Origin: Erysipelotrichaceae bacterium
GTDB taxonomy: Bacteria; Bacillota_I; Bacilli_A; Erysipelotrichales; Erysipelotrichaceae
NCBI GenBank assembly: GCA_017620435.1
Contig: JAFZQL010000039.1
Span: 1 to 13,269 of the forward strand
Length of the DNA: 13,269 nucleotides
Reading direction: 5' to 3'
A program made the translations under genes and the position numbers. Positions 6,699 through 13,269 of the stretch are shown piece after piece (positions within the stretch are counted from its first letter, which is position 1; each line of letters begins with the position of its first letter). A model generated the notes under the pieces. The model was given only the letters and a program-made list of their open reading frames with translations, searched no databases and had not been told where the DNA came from.

Positions 6699-9574
6699 TA
6701 TTCTACACTCTTTAATGATTCTACCATATTGATCTGTTCCAGCGGTCTGCGCATAAAGAACAGGACGATGCCGGTGAATACAAAGGTTATCAGGAAGGCA
6801 TAGGTAAAAGACAGAACAGAAATGTTCATCCCGAACATGACCATTTCCATGTTTATGACATTCATCACAAAATGATGTTCCAGCACACCCAAAGGAAGCC
6901 CCAGGATGCCCCCGATCAGAGTCAGCAGCAGGATCTCCTTGAAGATATACAGATTTACTTCATGTTCATTGAAACCAAGAACCTTCAAAGTGGCGATCTC
7001 CCTGACTCTTTCCGAGATGTTGACCTGGGTCAGATTGGCCAGTACGACAAAAGCCAGAGAACCGGAAGTGATGATGATGACTGCGATGATCAGATCCAGT
7101 GCATTGATCATCGTCTGGAATGTGTCGATCATGGCAGAAAAGTCAACAACTGATAGAAAGTCGTTGAGCTGCTTACAGTCTTTCATCAGACTGTCCTGAT
7201 CGTTTGTTTTCACGGCGATATAGGTATTCTTGACATCTTCTTCAAACATAGTCTGATACATGGCCTCCGACATGAAGATATAGTGCTGGAAGTACATCTC
7301 GCAGATCTCATTGACCTGTACCTCAGCTTTGATGCCGTTCATTGATTCCAGAATGACCATGTCGCCTTTCTTGATCCCGTTGTTTCTGGCGAATTTCTGG
7401 GATACGACGATCCCTTCGTTGTTCAGTTTTATCGGCGTTTTCTTGTCTGCACTTCGTAAATCCATGGTCACAAAGGCATTCCGCGGTTCCATGACAATGA
7501 TTGAAGCAGTATCGTTTCTGCTGTTGAAATACAGTTTGCCGGTATAGGACATGAACGGAACTACTGTTTCATTGTTCAAATCTTTTTCCAGGATTTCCAG
7601 GTTCTCTTCCAGATGGTGGTCGTTTTCCAGAGAGATCTGATAGTCATAGCCGAAGATCTCGCCGAACTGGATATCAATAACATCGGAAATGGAATCCTTG
7701 ATCCCCCATCCCAGGACCAGTAAAGCCGTACATCCTGCTACGCCGATCACGGTCATCAGGAAACGGGACTTGTAACGGAAAAGATTTCTGGCTGTGATCT
7801 TCGAGGTAAAGGAGAGTCTTTCCCAGATGAAAGGGATCTTTTCCAGCAGGATCTCTTTGGCGTTTTTAGGCGCTTTTGGACGCATCAGGGAAGCCGGAAC
7901 ATCTTTCAGGGTCATCGATACAACATAGGCCGTTACGCCGCACATCAGGCCTAAAAAAGACAGCAGACACACGGCTACGTAAGGAATCGGATAAGACAGT
8001 TCCATTTCCGGAAGATCGTACATCAGACGCCAGGTTTTATAGATGACAGTCGGAAAAATGGTCTGTCCCAGCAGGATGCCCAGGATTCCGCCGATCGCTA
8101 CAGCCAGGAAGGCGTAAGTGACATACTTCCCGATAATCTGTCTTCTACTAAAACCAAGGGCAGCATAGATGCCGATCTGGCCTCTTTGTTCATCGACAAG
8201 TCTGGTCATGGTCGTCAGACAGACCAGGGCGGCAACCAGGAAAAACAGCAGCGGCATGGCATAGCCGATAGCGGCCATCTGTTTACAGGTGCTCTCGTAC
8301 ATGTAGCTGGAATAATGACCTTCCCTGTCCAGAAGCGTCCAGCCGGCTTTCGGCAGATCGTCGATATCCTGTCTTGCCTTTCTTAGTTCCGCTTCCGCCT
8401 TGGCGATCTCATCGTTGAAGGTGAGAACGCCTTCCTTGTATTCTTTAAGTCCTTCTTCATATTCCTGACGGGCTTTTTTGACCTGATAATTCAGACTGTT
8501 GTAAGTATCCTGTGCTTCATCCAGAGCAGCCTTGGCATATTCCCGGACATCTGCGCTGTAAAGAACGGCAGGATCAATTCCGTGGGATATGGCGAAATCT
8601 TCCGCCTGCTGCGAAACATCGTTCACGTCGTCTTCTTTGACCGTAGCCTTGAGCCTGCTGATCAGCATATTCAGCATATCCAGTTCCGCTTCATAGTTGA
8701 CGATCAGAATATTGGCGTCATTCAGCTTCTGGGCCGCTTCATCCAGCTCAGCCTGTCCTTCGGCTTTTTTCTCTTCGAATTCTTCGGTCGCCTTGTTCAG
8801 TTCCTCTTCCGCCTCTTCCTTGATCTGTTCCTTCAGATAGTTCTGCTGAACAAAAGCAATATCGGCGATATCTGTACTCTTTTCATCGATGAAGTCCTCA
8901 TATTCCTTTGTATAGGAAAGATAAGTATCCGCATCTTTGACCGTCATATACAGAGTCGTAAAGTATTTGAATACGAAATTGACATTCGGAACATACAGGA
9001 CCATGTTCAGTTCCTGATTCTTCAGATTGGAAGTTCCGAAAACGTTGCAGATGTATTCCGGGGATTTGACGAATCCGACGACGGTATAATGGTCGTTTTT
9101 CAGATATTCATGGATGTCGTCATCCAGCCAGAGCGTGAACTCTTCCCCAAGTGAATAGTTGTTTGCGCCGATACTGTTGATCAGAAGCACGCATTCGTCC
9201 GCCTTTTTTGGCATCCGTCCGGCGCTCAGTTCGATCTGATTCACGCTTCTTCCCAGTTCCGTAACTCTTGCGACAAACTCGTTGCCGTCCTGTCTGGTAC
9301 AGTAGACGTCGACGGTCTTGGAAGCGAAAAGCCGGTCTATCGTATCTGATTCTCTTAATGCTATCAGATCTTCGGTACAGAAACCGTAGGCGGAATACAG
9401 CTGCAGATCCTGCAGATGATATTTGTCGTCGAAACGGTCTACACTGCGACGCATGATGTAAGGATTCGACATCAGACCCATCATAAAAGCAACCCCGATC
9501 AGAACGATCAAAGTCAAAGATAAAAAGCGTTTTATCGTTTTTCTGATTAGTCTATAAGTGTCGATCTGAAACAT
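6698..9574 (-). CDS. ABC transporter permease, FtsX/MacB-like, with extracellular coiled-coil
   Basis: A 958-residue membrane subunit with two FtsX-like modules. TM1 is near residues 16-36, followed by a roughly 400-residue extracellular region. The first FtsX three-helix unit spans about 437-553, with its cytoplasmic hallmark EQRGQIGIYAALGFSRRQI at 462-480. A new N-terminal-type TM is at 605-624, followed by a second extracellular domain (about 625-820) that resembles a MacB periplasmic core domain. The second FtsX unit spans about 825-940, with the matching hallmark SERVREIATLKVLGFNEHE at 854-872. Residues about 245-310 and 345-405 are strongly charged heptad-like helices separated by a short linker, suggesting an antiparallel coiled-coil hairpin outside the membrane. 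Such tandem-FtsX permeases usually act with a LolD/MacB-type ATPase, which is encoded directly upstream (TGATG overlap). Export of a lipid, peptide or drug, or mechanotransmission at the envelope, is more likely than import. The substrate is unknown. Confidence 0.9.
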   Translation of the reverse strand: MFQIDTYRLIRKTIKRFLSLTLIVLIGVAFMMGLMSNPYIMRRSVDRFDDKYHLQDLQLYSAYGFCTEDLIALRESDTIDRLFASKTVDVYCTRQDGNEFVARVTELGRSVNQIELSAGRMPKKADECVLLINSIGANNYSLGEEFTLWLDDDIHEYLKNDHYTVVGFVKSPEYICNVFGTSNLKNQELNMVLYVPNVNFVFKYFTTLYMTVKDADTYLSYTKEYEDFIDEKSTDIADIAFVQQNYLKEQIKEEAEEELNKATEEFEEKKAEGQAELDEAAQKLNDANILIVNYEAELDMLNMLISRLKATVKEDDVNDVSQQAEDFAISHGIDPAVLYSADVREYAKAALDEAQDTYNSLNYQVKKARQEYEEGLKEYKEGVLTFNDEIAKAEAELRKARQDIDDLPKAGWTLLDREGHYSSYMYESTCKQMAAIGYAMPLLFFLVAALVCLTTMTRLVDEQRGQIGIYAALGFSRRQIIGKYVTYAFLAVAIGGILGILLGQTIFPTVIYKTWRLMYDLPEMELSYPIPYVAVCLLSFLGLMCGVTAYVVSMTLKDVPASLMRPKAPKNAKEILLEKIPFIWERLSFTSKITARNLFRYKSRFLMTVIGVAGCTALLVLGWGIKDSISDVIDIQFGEIFGYDYQISLENDHHLEENLEILEKDLNNETVVPFMSYTGKLYFNSRNDTASIIVMEPRNAFVTMDLRSADKKTPIKLNNEGIVVSQKFARNNGIKKGDMVILESMNGIKAEVQVNEICEMYFQHYIFMSEAMYQTMFEEDVKNTYIAVKTNDQDSLMKDCKQLNDFLSVVDFSAMIDTFQTMINALDLIIAVIIITSGSLAFVVLANLTQVNISERVREIATLKVLGFNEHEVNLYIFKEILLLTLIGGILGLPLGVLEHHFVMNVINMEMVMFGMNISVLSFTYAFLITFVFTGIVLFFMRRPLEQINMVESLKSVE

Positions 9575-10275
9575 CAGTATTCTATGTCCTCTATATTCTT
9601 CGGGTTCTCATTGATCCGGATGGATTCTACCTTTCCGGAACGGATATGGATCACCTTGTTGCCCATATCCGCCAGAGCGCTGTTGTGGGTAACGATCACG
9701 ACAGTCATTCTTTCTTCAAAACACATGTCCTGAAGCACTTTCAGGACCTGTTTCCCGGTCTTGTAGTCAAGGGCTCCGGTCGGTTCATCACACAAAAGGA
9801 GTTTCGGATTCTTCGCTACCGCACGGGCGATCGCGACACGTTGCTGTTCGCCGCCGGAAAGCTGAGACGGGAAGTTGTTCATCCGATCCTGAAGTCCGAC
9901 CAGTTTCAGCATCTTTACGGGATCCAGAGGGAACTTGCAGATCTGTAAAGCGAGTTCTACGTTTTCTTTCGCGGTCAGATTCTGTACCAGGTTGTAGAAC
10001 TGGAACACGAAGCCGATGTCGTTTCTGCGGTATTCGCACAGCTTTTTCTGATTGTATCCGGCAATATCTTCTTCATCGACGATCACATGTCCGTCCGTGA
10101 CGGTATCCATGCCGCCGAGGATGTTCAGGACCGTCGTCTTTCCGGCACCGGAAGCGCCGAGTATCGTTACGAATTCGCCTTTTTCAATATCAAAAGACAT
10201 GTCATCCAGGGCCTTGATTTCTACTTCACCCATCTGATAGATCTTTGATACGTTGCGGAATGAAATGAAACTCAT
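9574..10275 (-). CDS. ABC transporter ATP-binding protein, MacB/LolD type
   Basis: A 233-residue nucleotide-binding subunit with every canonical motif: Walker A GASGAGKT (40-47), Q-loop Gln92 in FVFQFYNL, signature LSGGEQQRVAIARA (139-152), Walker B LLLCDEPTGALD (159-170) and the H-loop His197 in VTHNSA. The SGGEQQRVAIARA/DEPTGALD wording is that of the LolD/MacB/FtsE group, which powers FtsX-like permeases. It should dimerise beneath the permease encoded next. It begins directly after the TetR stop codon (TAA then ATG) and has only a weak upstream ribosome-binding site, so translation is probably coupled to the regulator. Confidence 0.95.
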   Translation of the reverse strand: MSFISFRNVSKIYQMGEVEIKALDDMSFDIEKGEFVTILGASGAGKTTVLNILGGMDTVTDGHVIVDEEDIAGYNQKKLCEYRRNDIGFVFQFYNLVQNLTAKENVELALQICKFPLDPVKMLKLVGLQDRMNNFPSQLSGGEQQRVAIARAVAKNPKLLLCDEPTGALDYKTGKQVLKVLQDMCFEERMTVVIVTHNSALADMGNKVIHIRSGKVESIRINENPKNIEDIEY

Positions 10276-10902
10276 TTACTTCACCAACTTTCTGATATCG
10301 CTGTCCAGCATGACGATATAGGAATTCAGATAAGTCTTGACTAGTATCTTCAGATGATCCTGTTCGATGGTCGTCCTGCGGAATATTTCCCGCATTCCCG
10401 CAAAGATAGAGATCGCATAGCTGCGTGAAAGGATCGTTTTTTCATTGGAAAAACCTTCGATCGGAAAATGCTGGTCGATTAGGGAATTGATGGCTCTCGA
10501 AAACCATTCGATCAGTTCCTTGTTGACACCTGAATTCATCATCAGGATATTGAATTCTATTTTATGTTTCTGATAAACATCCACAAGCCTGTCCGCAAGC
10601 TGGTTCATGACATCACTCAGTTCATTCACATCAGCCTTGATATTAAAGACTCTTGTTTCCATTGAAACGCTGTCGGATGTGATGTTTCGGATGATTTCGT
10701 TGATTTCATTTAAGGTATCGCCTACGATCAGCCGGTTGATGTCTTCCTTGCTTGGAAAATAGCGGTAAAGGTTACCTACCGTCATGTTCGCTTTCTTGGC
10801 GATGTTGCGCATTGAAGCGTTTTTATAGCCTTTTTCCAGGAATTCTTCCTTGGCTGAATTGATAATTGCCTGTCTTGATTCATCCTTCAGTCTTTGTGCC
10901 AT
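10276..10902 (-). CDS. TetR/AcrR-family transcriptional regulator of the ABC operon
   Basis: A 208-residue TetR-type repressor. The N-terminal DNA-binding domain carries the helix-turn-helix SMRNIAKKANMTVGNLYRYF (30-49) followed by PSKEDI, a highly typical end. The rest is an all-helical ligand and dimerisation domain without recognisable specificity. The ATG at 10902 is chosen because the family start (MAQRLKDESRQAIINSA) begins there and a GGAGG lies 10 bases upstream, a little far. An in-frame ATG at 10962 would lie within the promoter. It is the first gene of the operon and abuts the ATPase gene, so autoregulation and control of the exporter by a ligand is the simple model. The inverted repeat over its promoter and ribosome-binding site is the candidate operator. 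Confidence 0.92.
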   Translation of the reverse strand: MAQRLKDESRQAIINSAKEEFLEKGYKNASMRNIAKKANMTVGNLYRYFPSKEDINRLIVGDTLNEINEIIRNITSDSVSMETRVFNIKADVNELSDVMNQLADRLVDVYQKHKIEFNILMMNSGVNKELIEWFSRAINSLIDQHFPIEGFSNEKTILSRSYAISIFAGMREIFRRTTIEQDHLKILVKTYLNSYIVMLDSDIRKLVK

Positions 10903-10908
10903 AATAAA

Positions 10909-10961
10909 TGAACCTCCGTTTACTATATTTATCATAACACAAAATAATAAACAGCGGTTCA
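10909..10961 (-). repeat. Long imperfect inverted repeat, candidate TetR operator
   Basis: Two 15-base arms (10909-10923 and 10947-10961) are inverted and match at 12 of 15 positions, with outer ends TGAACC / GGTTCA. The spacer is 23 AT-rich bases. On the minus strand the first arm lies between the -35 and -10 elements, just touching the latter. The second arm contains the GGAGG ribosome-binding site of the TetR gene. It could bind two TetR dimers or one large complex. In RNA only the second arm would be transcribed, so a mRNA hairpin is unlikely. Confidence 0.6.
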
Positions 10962-10973
10962 CTGAATTTTCAA
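10944..10973 (-). promoter_or_regulatory. Sigma-A-type promoter of the TetR-ABC operon
   Basis: On the minus strand TTGAAA (10973-10968) and TATTAT (10949-10944) are 18 bases apart. The -35 directly follows the U-tract of the rpsO terminator. The inverted repeat overlaps the spacer and touches the -10. Confidence 0.65.
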
Positions 10974-10997
10974 AGAAAAAAGCAGGTTTCCCTGCTT
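10974..10997 (-). terminator. Intrinsic terminator of rpsO
   Basis: On the minus strand AAGCAGG / CCTGCTT forms a perfect 7-bp stem around a GAAA (GNRA) tetraloop, followed by TTTTCTTT. It begins 11 bases after the rpsO stop codon. Confidence 0.9.
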
Positions 10998-11008
10998 GTT
11001 TTCGATGC

Positions 11009-11275
11009 TTATTTTCTTAAGCCCAGTCTGGCAACCAGATCTCTGTATCTGTTGACATCGTTGTTCTTCAGATACTCTAAGAGGCTCTTTCTCTTTCCTA
11101 CCATCATCAGCAGACCTCTGTTGGAATGGAAGTCTTTCTTGTTCTGCTGCATGTGTACAGTCAGTTTGTTGATCGTGGCGGTAAGCAGTGCGACCTGAAC
11201 TTCTACAGAACCGGTATCGCCTTCGAATCTGGCATAATCTTTAACGATCTTAGCCTTTTCTTCTTTTGTAAGCAT
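11009..11275 (-). CDS. rpsO: 30S ribosomal protein S15
   Basis: An 88-residue protein, the usual S15 length, with the classic sequence from MLTKEEKAKIVKDYA to the C-terminal DLVARLGLRK. It includes the GDTGSVEVQVALLT (19-32) and SNRGLLMMVGKRKSLLEYL segments that contact the 16S rRNA three-way junction. S15 nucleates assembly of the 30S platform. The start at 11275 has AAGGAG at ideal distance, and an in-frame ATG at 11347 only adds leader sequence. The gene has its own promoter, leader and terminator and so appears monocistronic. In many bacteria S15 represses its own translation through the leader. Confidence 0.98.
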   Translation of the reverse strand: MLTKEEKAKIVKDYARFEGDTGSVEVQVALLTATINKLTVHMQQNKKDFHSNRGLLMMVGKRKSLLEYLKNNDVNRYRDLVARLGLRK

Positions 11276-11350
11276 GTTTTTCTCCTTTTTTCTCTTTATG
11301 ATTGTAACCGTGCCGGAAGCCGGAGAAGCTTTCCAACTCAGCAACAATGC
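11276..11350 (-). promoter_or_regulatory. Structured rpsO leader, candidate S15 autoregulatory element
   Basis: About 75 bases lie between the predicted transcription start and the rpsO ATG. The RNA can form an outer helix ATTGT / ACAAT, an inner hairpin in which GGAA(A)GC pairs with GCTTCC, and a competing CCGG / CCGG hairpin. S15 leaders elsewhere use such compact structures for autoregulation. No specific leader class was identified here. Confidence 0.4.
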
Positions 11351-11356
11351 CTAATC

Positions 11357-11385
11357 AATATAACATGATTCCCTGTCTATTTCAA
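11357..11385 (-). promoter_or_regulatory. Strong sigma-A-type promoter of rpsO
   Basis: On the minus strand TTGAAA (11385-11380) and TATATT (11362-11357) are 17 bases apart. The -35 starts 6 bases past the malQ stop codon, and no terminator is visible between malQ and rpsO, so malQ read-through into rpsO is possible. Confidence 0.8.
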
Positions 11386-11391
11386 GCGATT

Positions 11392-12885
11392 TCAGACTTT
11401 TCTGCCTCTGTTGTAGACATGGGTAATATCGGCGATCTTTTTCGCCAGTCTGCCGTTGAGCTGGCCTCTCTTGAGACGCCATCTCCAGTTGTTCAGGGTG
11501 CCCGGGACATTCATCGTCGCTTCTTCTCCCAGACCCAGATAGTCCTGCATCTGACCGACAAACAGACATGCGACCGAAGCCATTCCTCCTCTGATAAAAC
11601 CGTAGTTGTATCCTTCTTCTTCATTCAGACCGTAATACGCTTTCGCATACTTCAGATCTTTCTTTTTGACTTTATTTAGCCATCCCATGATCGGAACGTT
11701 GTCATGCGTAGATATATAACAGATACTGTTTTCCGTATGATGATGCGGAGCGTGAGAACTCGATCCGTCAGGATTCATACCGAATTCCAGAACTCTCATA
11801 CCCGGAAAACCGGATACCTGCAGCAGTTTTACCACTTCTTCCGATATTACGCCCAGATCTTCCGCAATGAACTGAATATTGCTGAACCAGTCCCTTAATA
11901 CGGTAATGAAATCCGTCGAAGGTCCTTTGACCCAGCGTCCGTTTCTGGCTGTCTTCTCGCTATATGGAACAGCCCAGTAATCCTCGAAACCTCTAAAATG
12001 ATCGATACGGATCACATCGAAGTACTTGCTAGCGCCTTCCACACGTTCCAACCACCACTTGTATCCTGTCGACTTCATGTATTTCCAGTCGTAGAGCGGA
12101 TTGCCCCAGAGCTGTCCGTTTTTGGAGAAATAATCAGGCGGTACACCTGCCACCTCCTTTGGCTGTTTCGTTTTCTCGTTGAGCTGGAACTGCCTGCTGT
12201 CAGCCCACACCTCGCAAGAATCCATCGCAATATAGATCGGCAGATCCCCGATGATCCTGATCCCGTTTTTGTTGGCATACGCCTTAAGATCCATAAACTG
12301 CCGGTAGAAGAGAAACTGCAGGAATTCATAGAAACGGATATCCTCTTCCAGCATTACCGTATAGTGCTCCAGCGCTTCTTTTTTTCTTAGACGGATATCG
12401 TCGTCTTCCCATTCCAGCCACGACTTCATGCCGAAATATTTCTTTACCGCCATGAATAAAGCGTAATCCGGAAGCCAGTTTTCATTCTCTTTGACAAACT
12501 CTTCAAATTCTTCCGGATACTTCTCTCTCCCCTTCAGGAAAGCCTTGTACAGCAGCGGATAACGGTTCACATACAGATCGCCGTAGTCGACATAGACCGG
12601 ATCATGGACTTTGATTTTCTTCAGGTCTTCTTTGCTGATCAGACCGTCTTCTTCCAGAAGATCAAGATCAATGAAATACGGATTCCCGGCAAAGGATGAG
12701 AATGACTGGTATGGCGAATCGCCGTAGCTGGTATGACCCACAGGAAGCACCTGCCAGTAGGACTGGTTTGCCTTGACCAGGAAGTCCACAAAACGGTAAG
12801 CCTCTTTTCCAAGCGTTCCGATGCCGTAATTCGACGGCAGGGACGAGATCGGCAGCAGGATACCTGCGCTTCTAGTAATGCTCAT
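11392..12885 (-). CDS. malQ: 4-alpha-glucanotransferase (amylomaltase), GH77
   Basis: A 497-residue GH77 enzyme that transfers alpha-1,4-glucan segments between maltooligosaccharides in cytoplasmic maltodextrin or glycogen metabolism. Family signatures: SAGILLPISSLPSNYGIG at the N-terminus; GDLPIYIAMDS (213-223); the 250s loop GVPPDYFSKNGQLWGNPLYDW (247-267, hallmark). RIDHFRGFEDYW (293-304) contains the nucleophile Asp295, AEDLGVI has the acid/base Glu342, and STHDN has Asp395. Length is normal for amylomaltases of Bacillota. The start has GAGG about 8 bases upstream. It stands alone between the GH53 gene (divergent) and rpsO. No regulator or other maltose gene is in view. Confidence 0.97.
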   Translation of the reverse strand: MSITRSAGILLPISSLPSNYGIGTLGKEAYRFVDFLVKANQSYWQVLPVGHTSYGDSPYQSFSSFAGNPYFIDLDLLEEDGLISKEDLKKIKVHDPVYVDYGDLYVNRYPLLYKAFLKGREKYPEEFEEFVKENENWLPDYALFMAVKKYFGMKSWLEWEDDDIRLRKKEALEHYTVMLEEDIRFYEFLQFLFYRQFMDLKAYANKNGIRIIGDLPIYIAMDSCEVWADSRQFQLNEKTKQPKEVAGVPPDYFSKNGQLWGNPLYDWKYMKSTGYKWWLERVEGASKYFDVIRIDHFRGFEDYWAVPYSEKTARNGRWVKGPSTDFITVLRDWFSNIQFIAEDLGVISEEVVKLLQVSGFPGMRVLEFGMNPDGSSSHAPHHHTENSICYISTHDNVPIMGWLNKVKKKDLKYAKAYYGLNEEEGYNYGFIRGGMASVACLFVGQMQDYLGLGEEATMNVPGTLNNWRWRLKRGQLNGRLAKKIADITHVYNRGRKV

Positions 12886-12952
12886 ATAATTATCCTCGAT
12901 TTCTCTATCTTTTATTCTAACTTAAATATTAAAATAAAAGTGAGGTATTGAT
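12886..12952. promoter_or_regulatory. Divergent AT-rich intergenic region between malQ and the galactanase gene
   Basis: 67 bases must hold both divergent promoters. A TAGAAT on the minus strand (about 12914-12919) could be the malQ -10, and a TAAAAT (about 12929-12934) could serve the plus strand, but neither has a good -35. Clear ribosome-binding sites are seen for both genes: GAGG before malQ and TGAGG (12941-12945) before the galactanase. Confidence 0.4.
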
Positions 12953-13269
12953 ATGAAAAAGATCATGAAAATCCTGCTTGTCCTTACCCTTCTTCTGCCG
13001 CTGTGTTCCTGTTTAGGAAAAACAGCAGTTGAGAAGGTAAGCTCCTCTGATTCTCTCTATGTACGGAAGATCGAAGGTCTTGATGACGGTTTTATCATGG
13101 GCATGGATGTGAGCAGTGTTCTTTCTCTGGAAGAAAGCGGCGTAAAGTTCTACGACTATGACGGAAAAGAAGCGGATCTTTTTCAGATCCTGGCGGAAAG
13201 CGGCATTACCCATATCAGAGTACGGGTATGGAACGATCCTTATGATGAGGAAGGACACGGATACGGCGG
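12953..13269 (+). CDS. GH53 endo-beta-1,4-galactanase, lipoprotein, 3' end outside window
   Basis: The first 105 codons of an arabinogalactan endo-beta-1,4-galactanase, the enzyme that cuts galactan side chains of pectin. A lipoprotein signal peptide is visible: MKKIMK, a hydrophobic stretch, then LCSC with the likely lipidated Cys20. The mature N-terminus carries the GH53 opening FIMGMDVSSVLSLEESGVKF, then AESGITHIRVRVWNDP with the conserved RVRVWNDP motif, then GHGYGG. The catalytic glutamates lie further downstream, beyond the window. The ATG at 12953 has GAGG 7 bases upstream. The frame is open to the last base. The enzyme should be anchored on the outer face of the membrane and release galacto-oligosaccharides for uptake; transport genes are expected downstream but cannot be seen. 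Confidence 0.9.
   Translation, partial: MKKIMKILLVLTLLLPLCSCLGKTAVEKVSSSDSLYVRKIEGLDDGFIMGMDVSSVLSLEESGVKFYDYDGKEADLFQILAESGITHIRVRVWNDPYDEEGHGYG

Noticed and set aside
8582..9154. 190-codon plus-strand open frame opposite the permease
   Set aside because: It is a Phe- and Ile-rich shadow produced by the coiled-coil codons of the permease; no ribosome-binding site or family resemblance.
10909..10961. Inverted repeat as an mRNA hairpin hiding the TetR ribosome-binding site
   Set aside because: The promoter-proximal arm lies upstream of the predicted transcription start, so both arms are not on the same RNA.

Overview
The window (about 13.3 kb, moderate GC, short intergenic gaps) looks like a chromosomal stretch of a low-to-moderate GC Bacillota. 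An Erysipelotrichia-type gut bacterium is my best guess from the protein styles, but that is inference and no taxonomic marker settles it. It holds ten recognisable protein genes, two of them cut by the window edges (the first at its start, the last at its end). I see no tRNA, rRNA, CRISPR array, insertion sequence or phage gene, and no gene-free stretch longer than 300 bases.

Left part (1-4570). A TtcA-like PP-loop tRNA-thiolation ATPase (+, 5' end outside the window) runs toward a P2A-type cation-pump ATPase (-), and a bidirectional hairpin terminator separates them. The pump's 170-base leader is the best regulatory find. It reads as a yybP-ykoY (Mn2+) riboswitch aptamer followed by an antiterminator/terminator switch whose mutually exclusive pairings can be traced by eye. 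This points to manganese (with or without calcium) export and to transcription being switched on by Mn2+. Divergent from the pump is a 269-residue radical SAM protein with a cysteine-bearing C-terminal extension.

Middle part (4493-10973). A tightly packed minus-strand operon runs TetR regulator, MacB/LolD-type ABC ATPase, 958-residue FtsX-like permease with a large extracellular coiled-coil, COG2509-type FAD oxidoreductase, and a TrmH/SpoU-type RNA methyltransferase homologue. Every junction abuts or overlaps, which suggests translational coupling. A strong promoter and a long imperfect inverted repeat, one arm between -35 and -10 and the other over the ribosome-binding site, precede the TetR gene and suggest autoregulation. 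The last gene is odd: the asparagines normally conserved in all three SPOUT motifs are replaced. Its 3' end overlaps the radical SAM gene tail to tail by 22 bases, and the radical SAM gene's terminator lies inside the codons of SPOUT motif 3.

Right part (10974-13269). rpsO (ribosomal protein S15) has its own promoter, a structured leader and a GNRA-loop terminator. malQ (4-alpha-glucanotransferase) lies upstream on the same strand. Diverging from malQ is the start of a lipoprotein GH53 endo-beta-1,4-galactanase, truncated by the window end. The last two suggest use of alpha-glucans and plant galactan.
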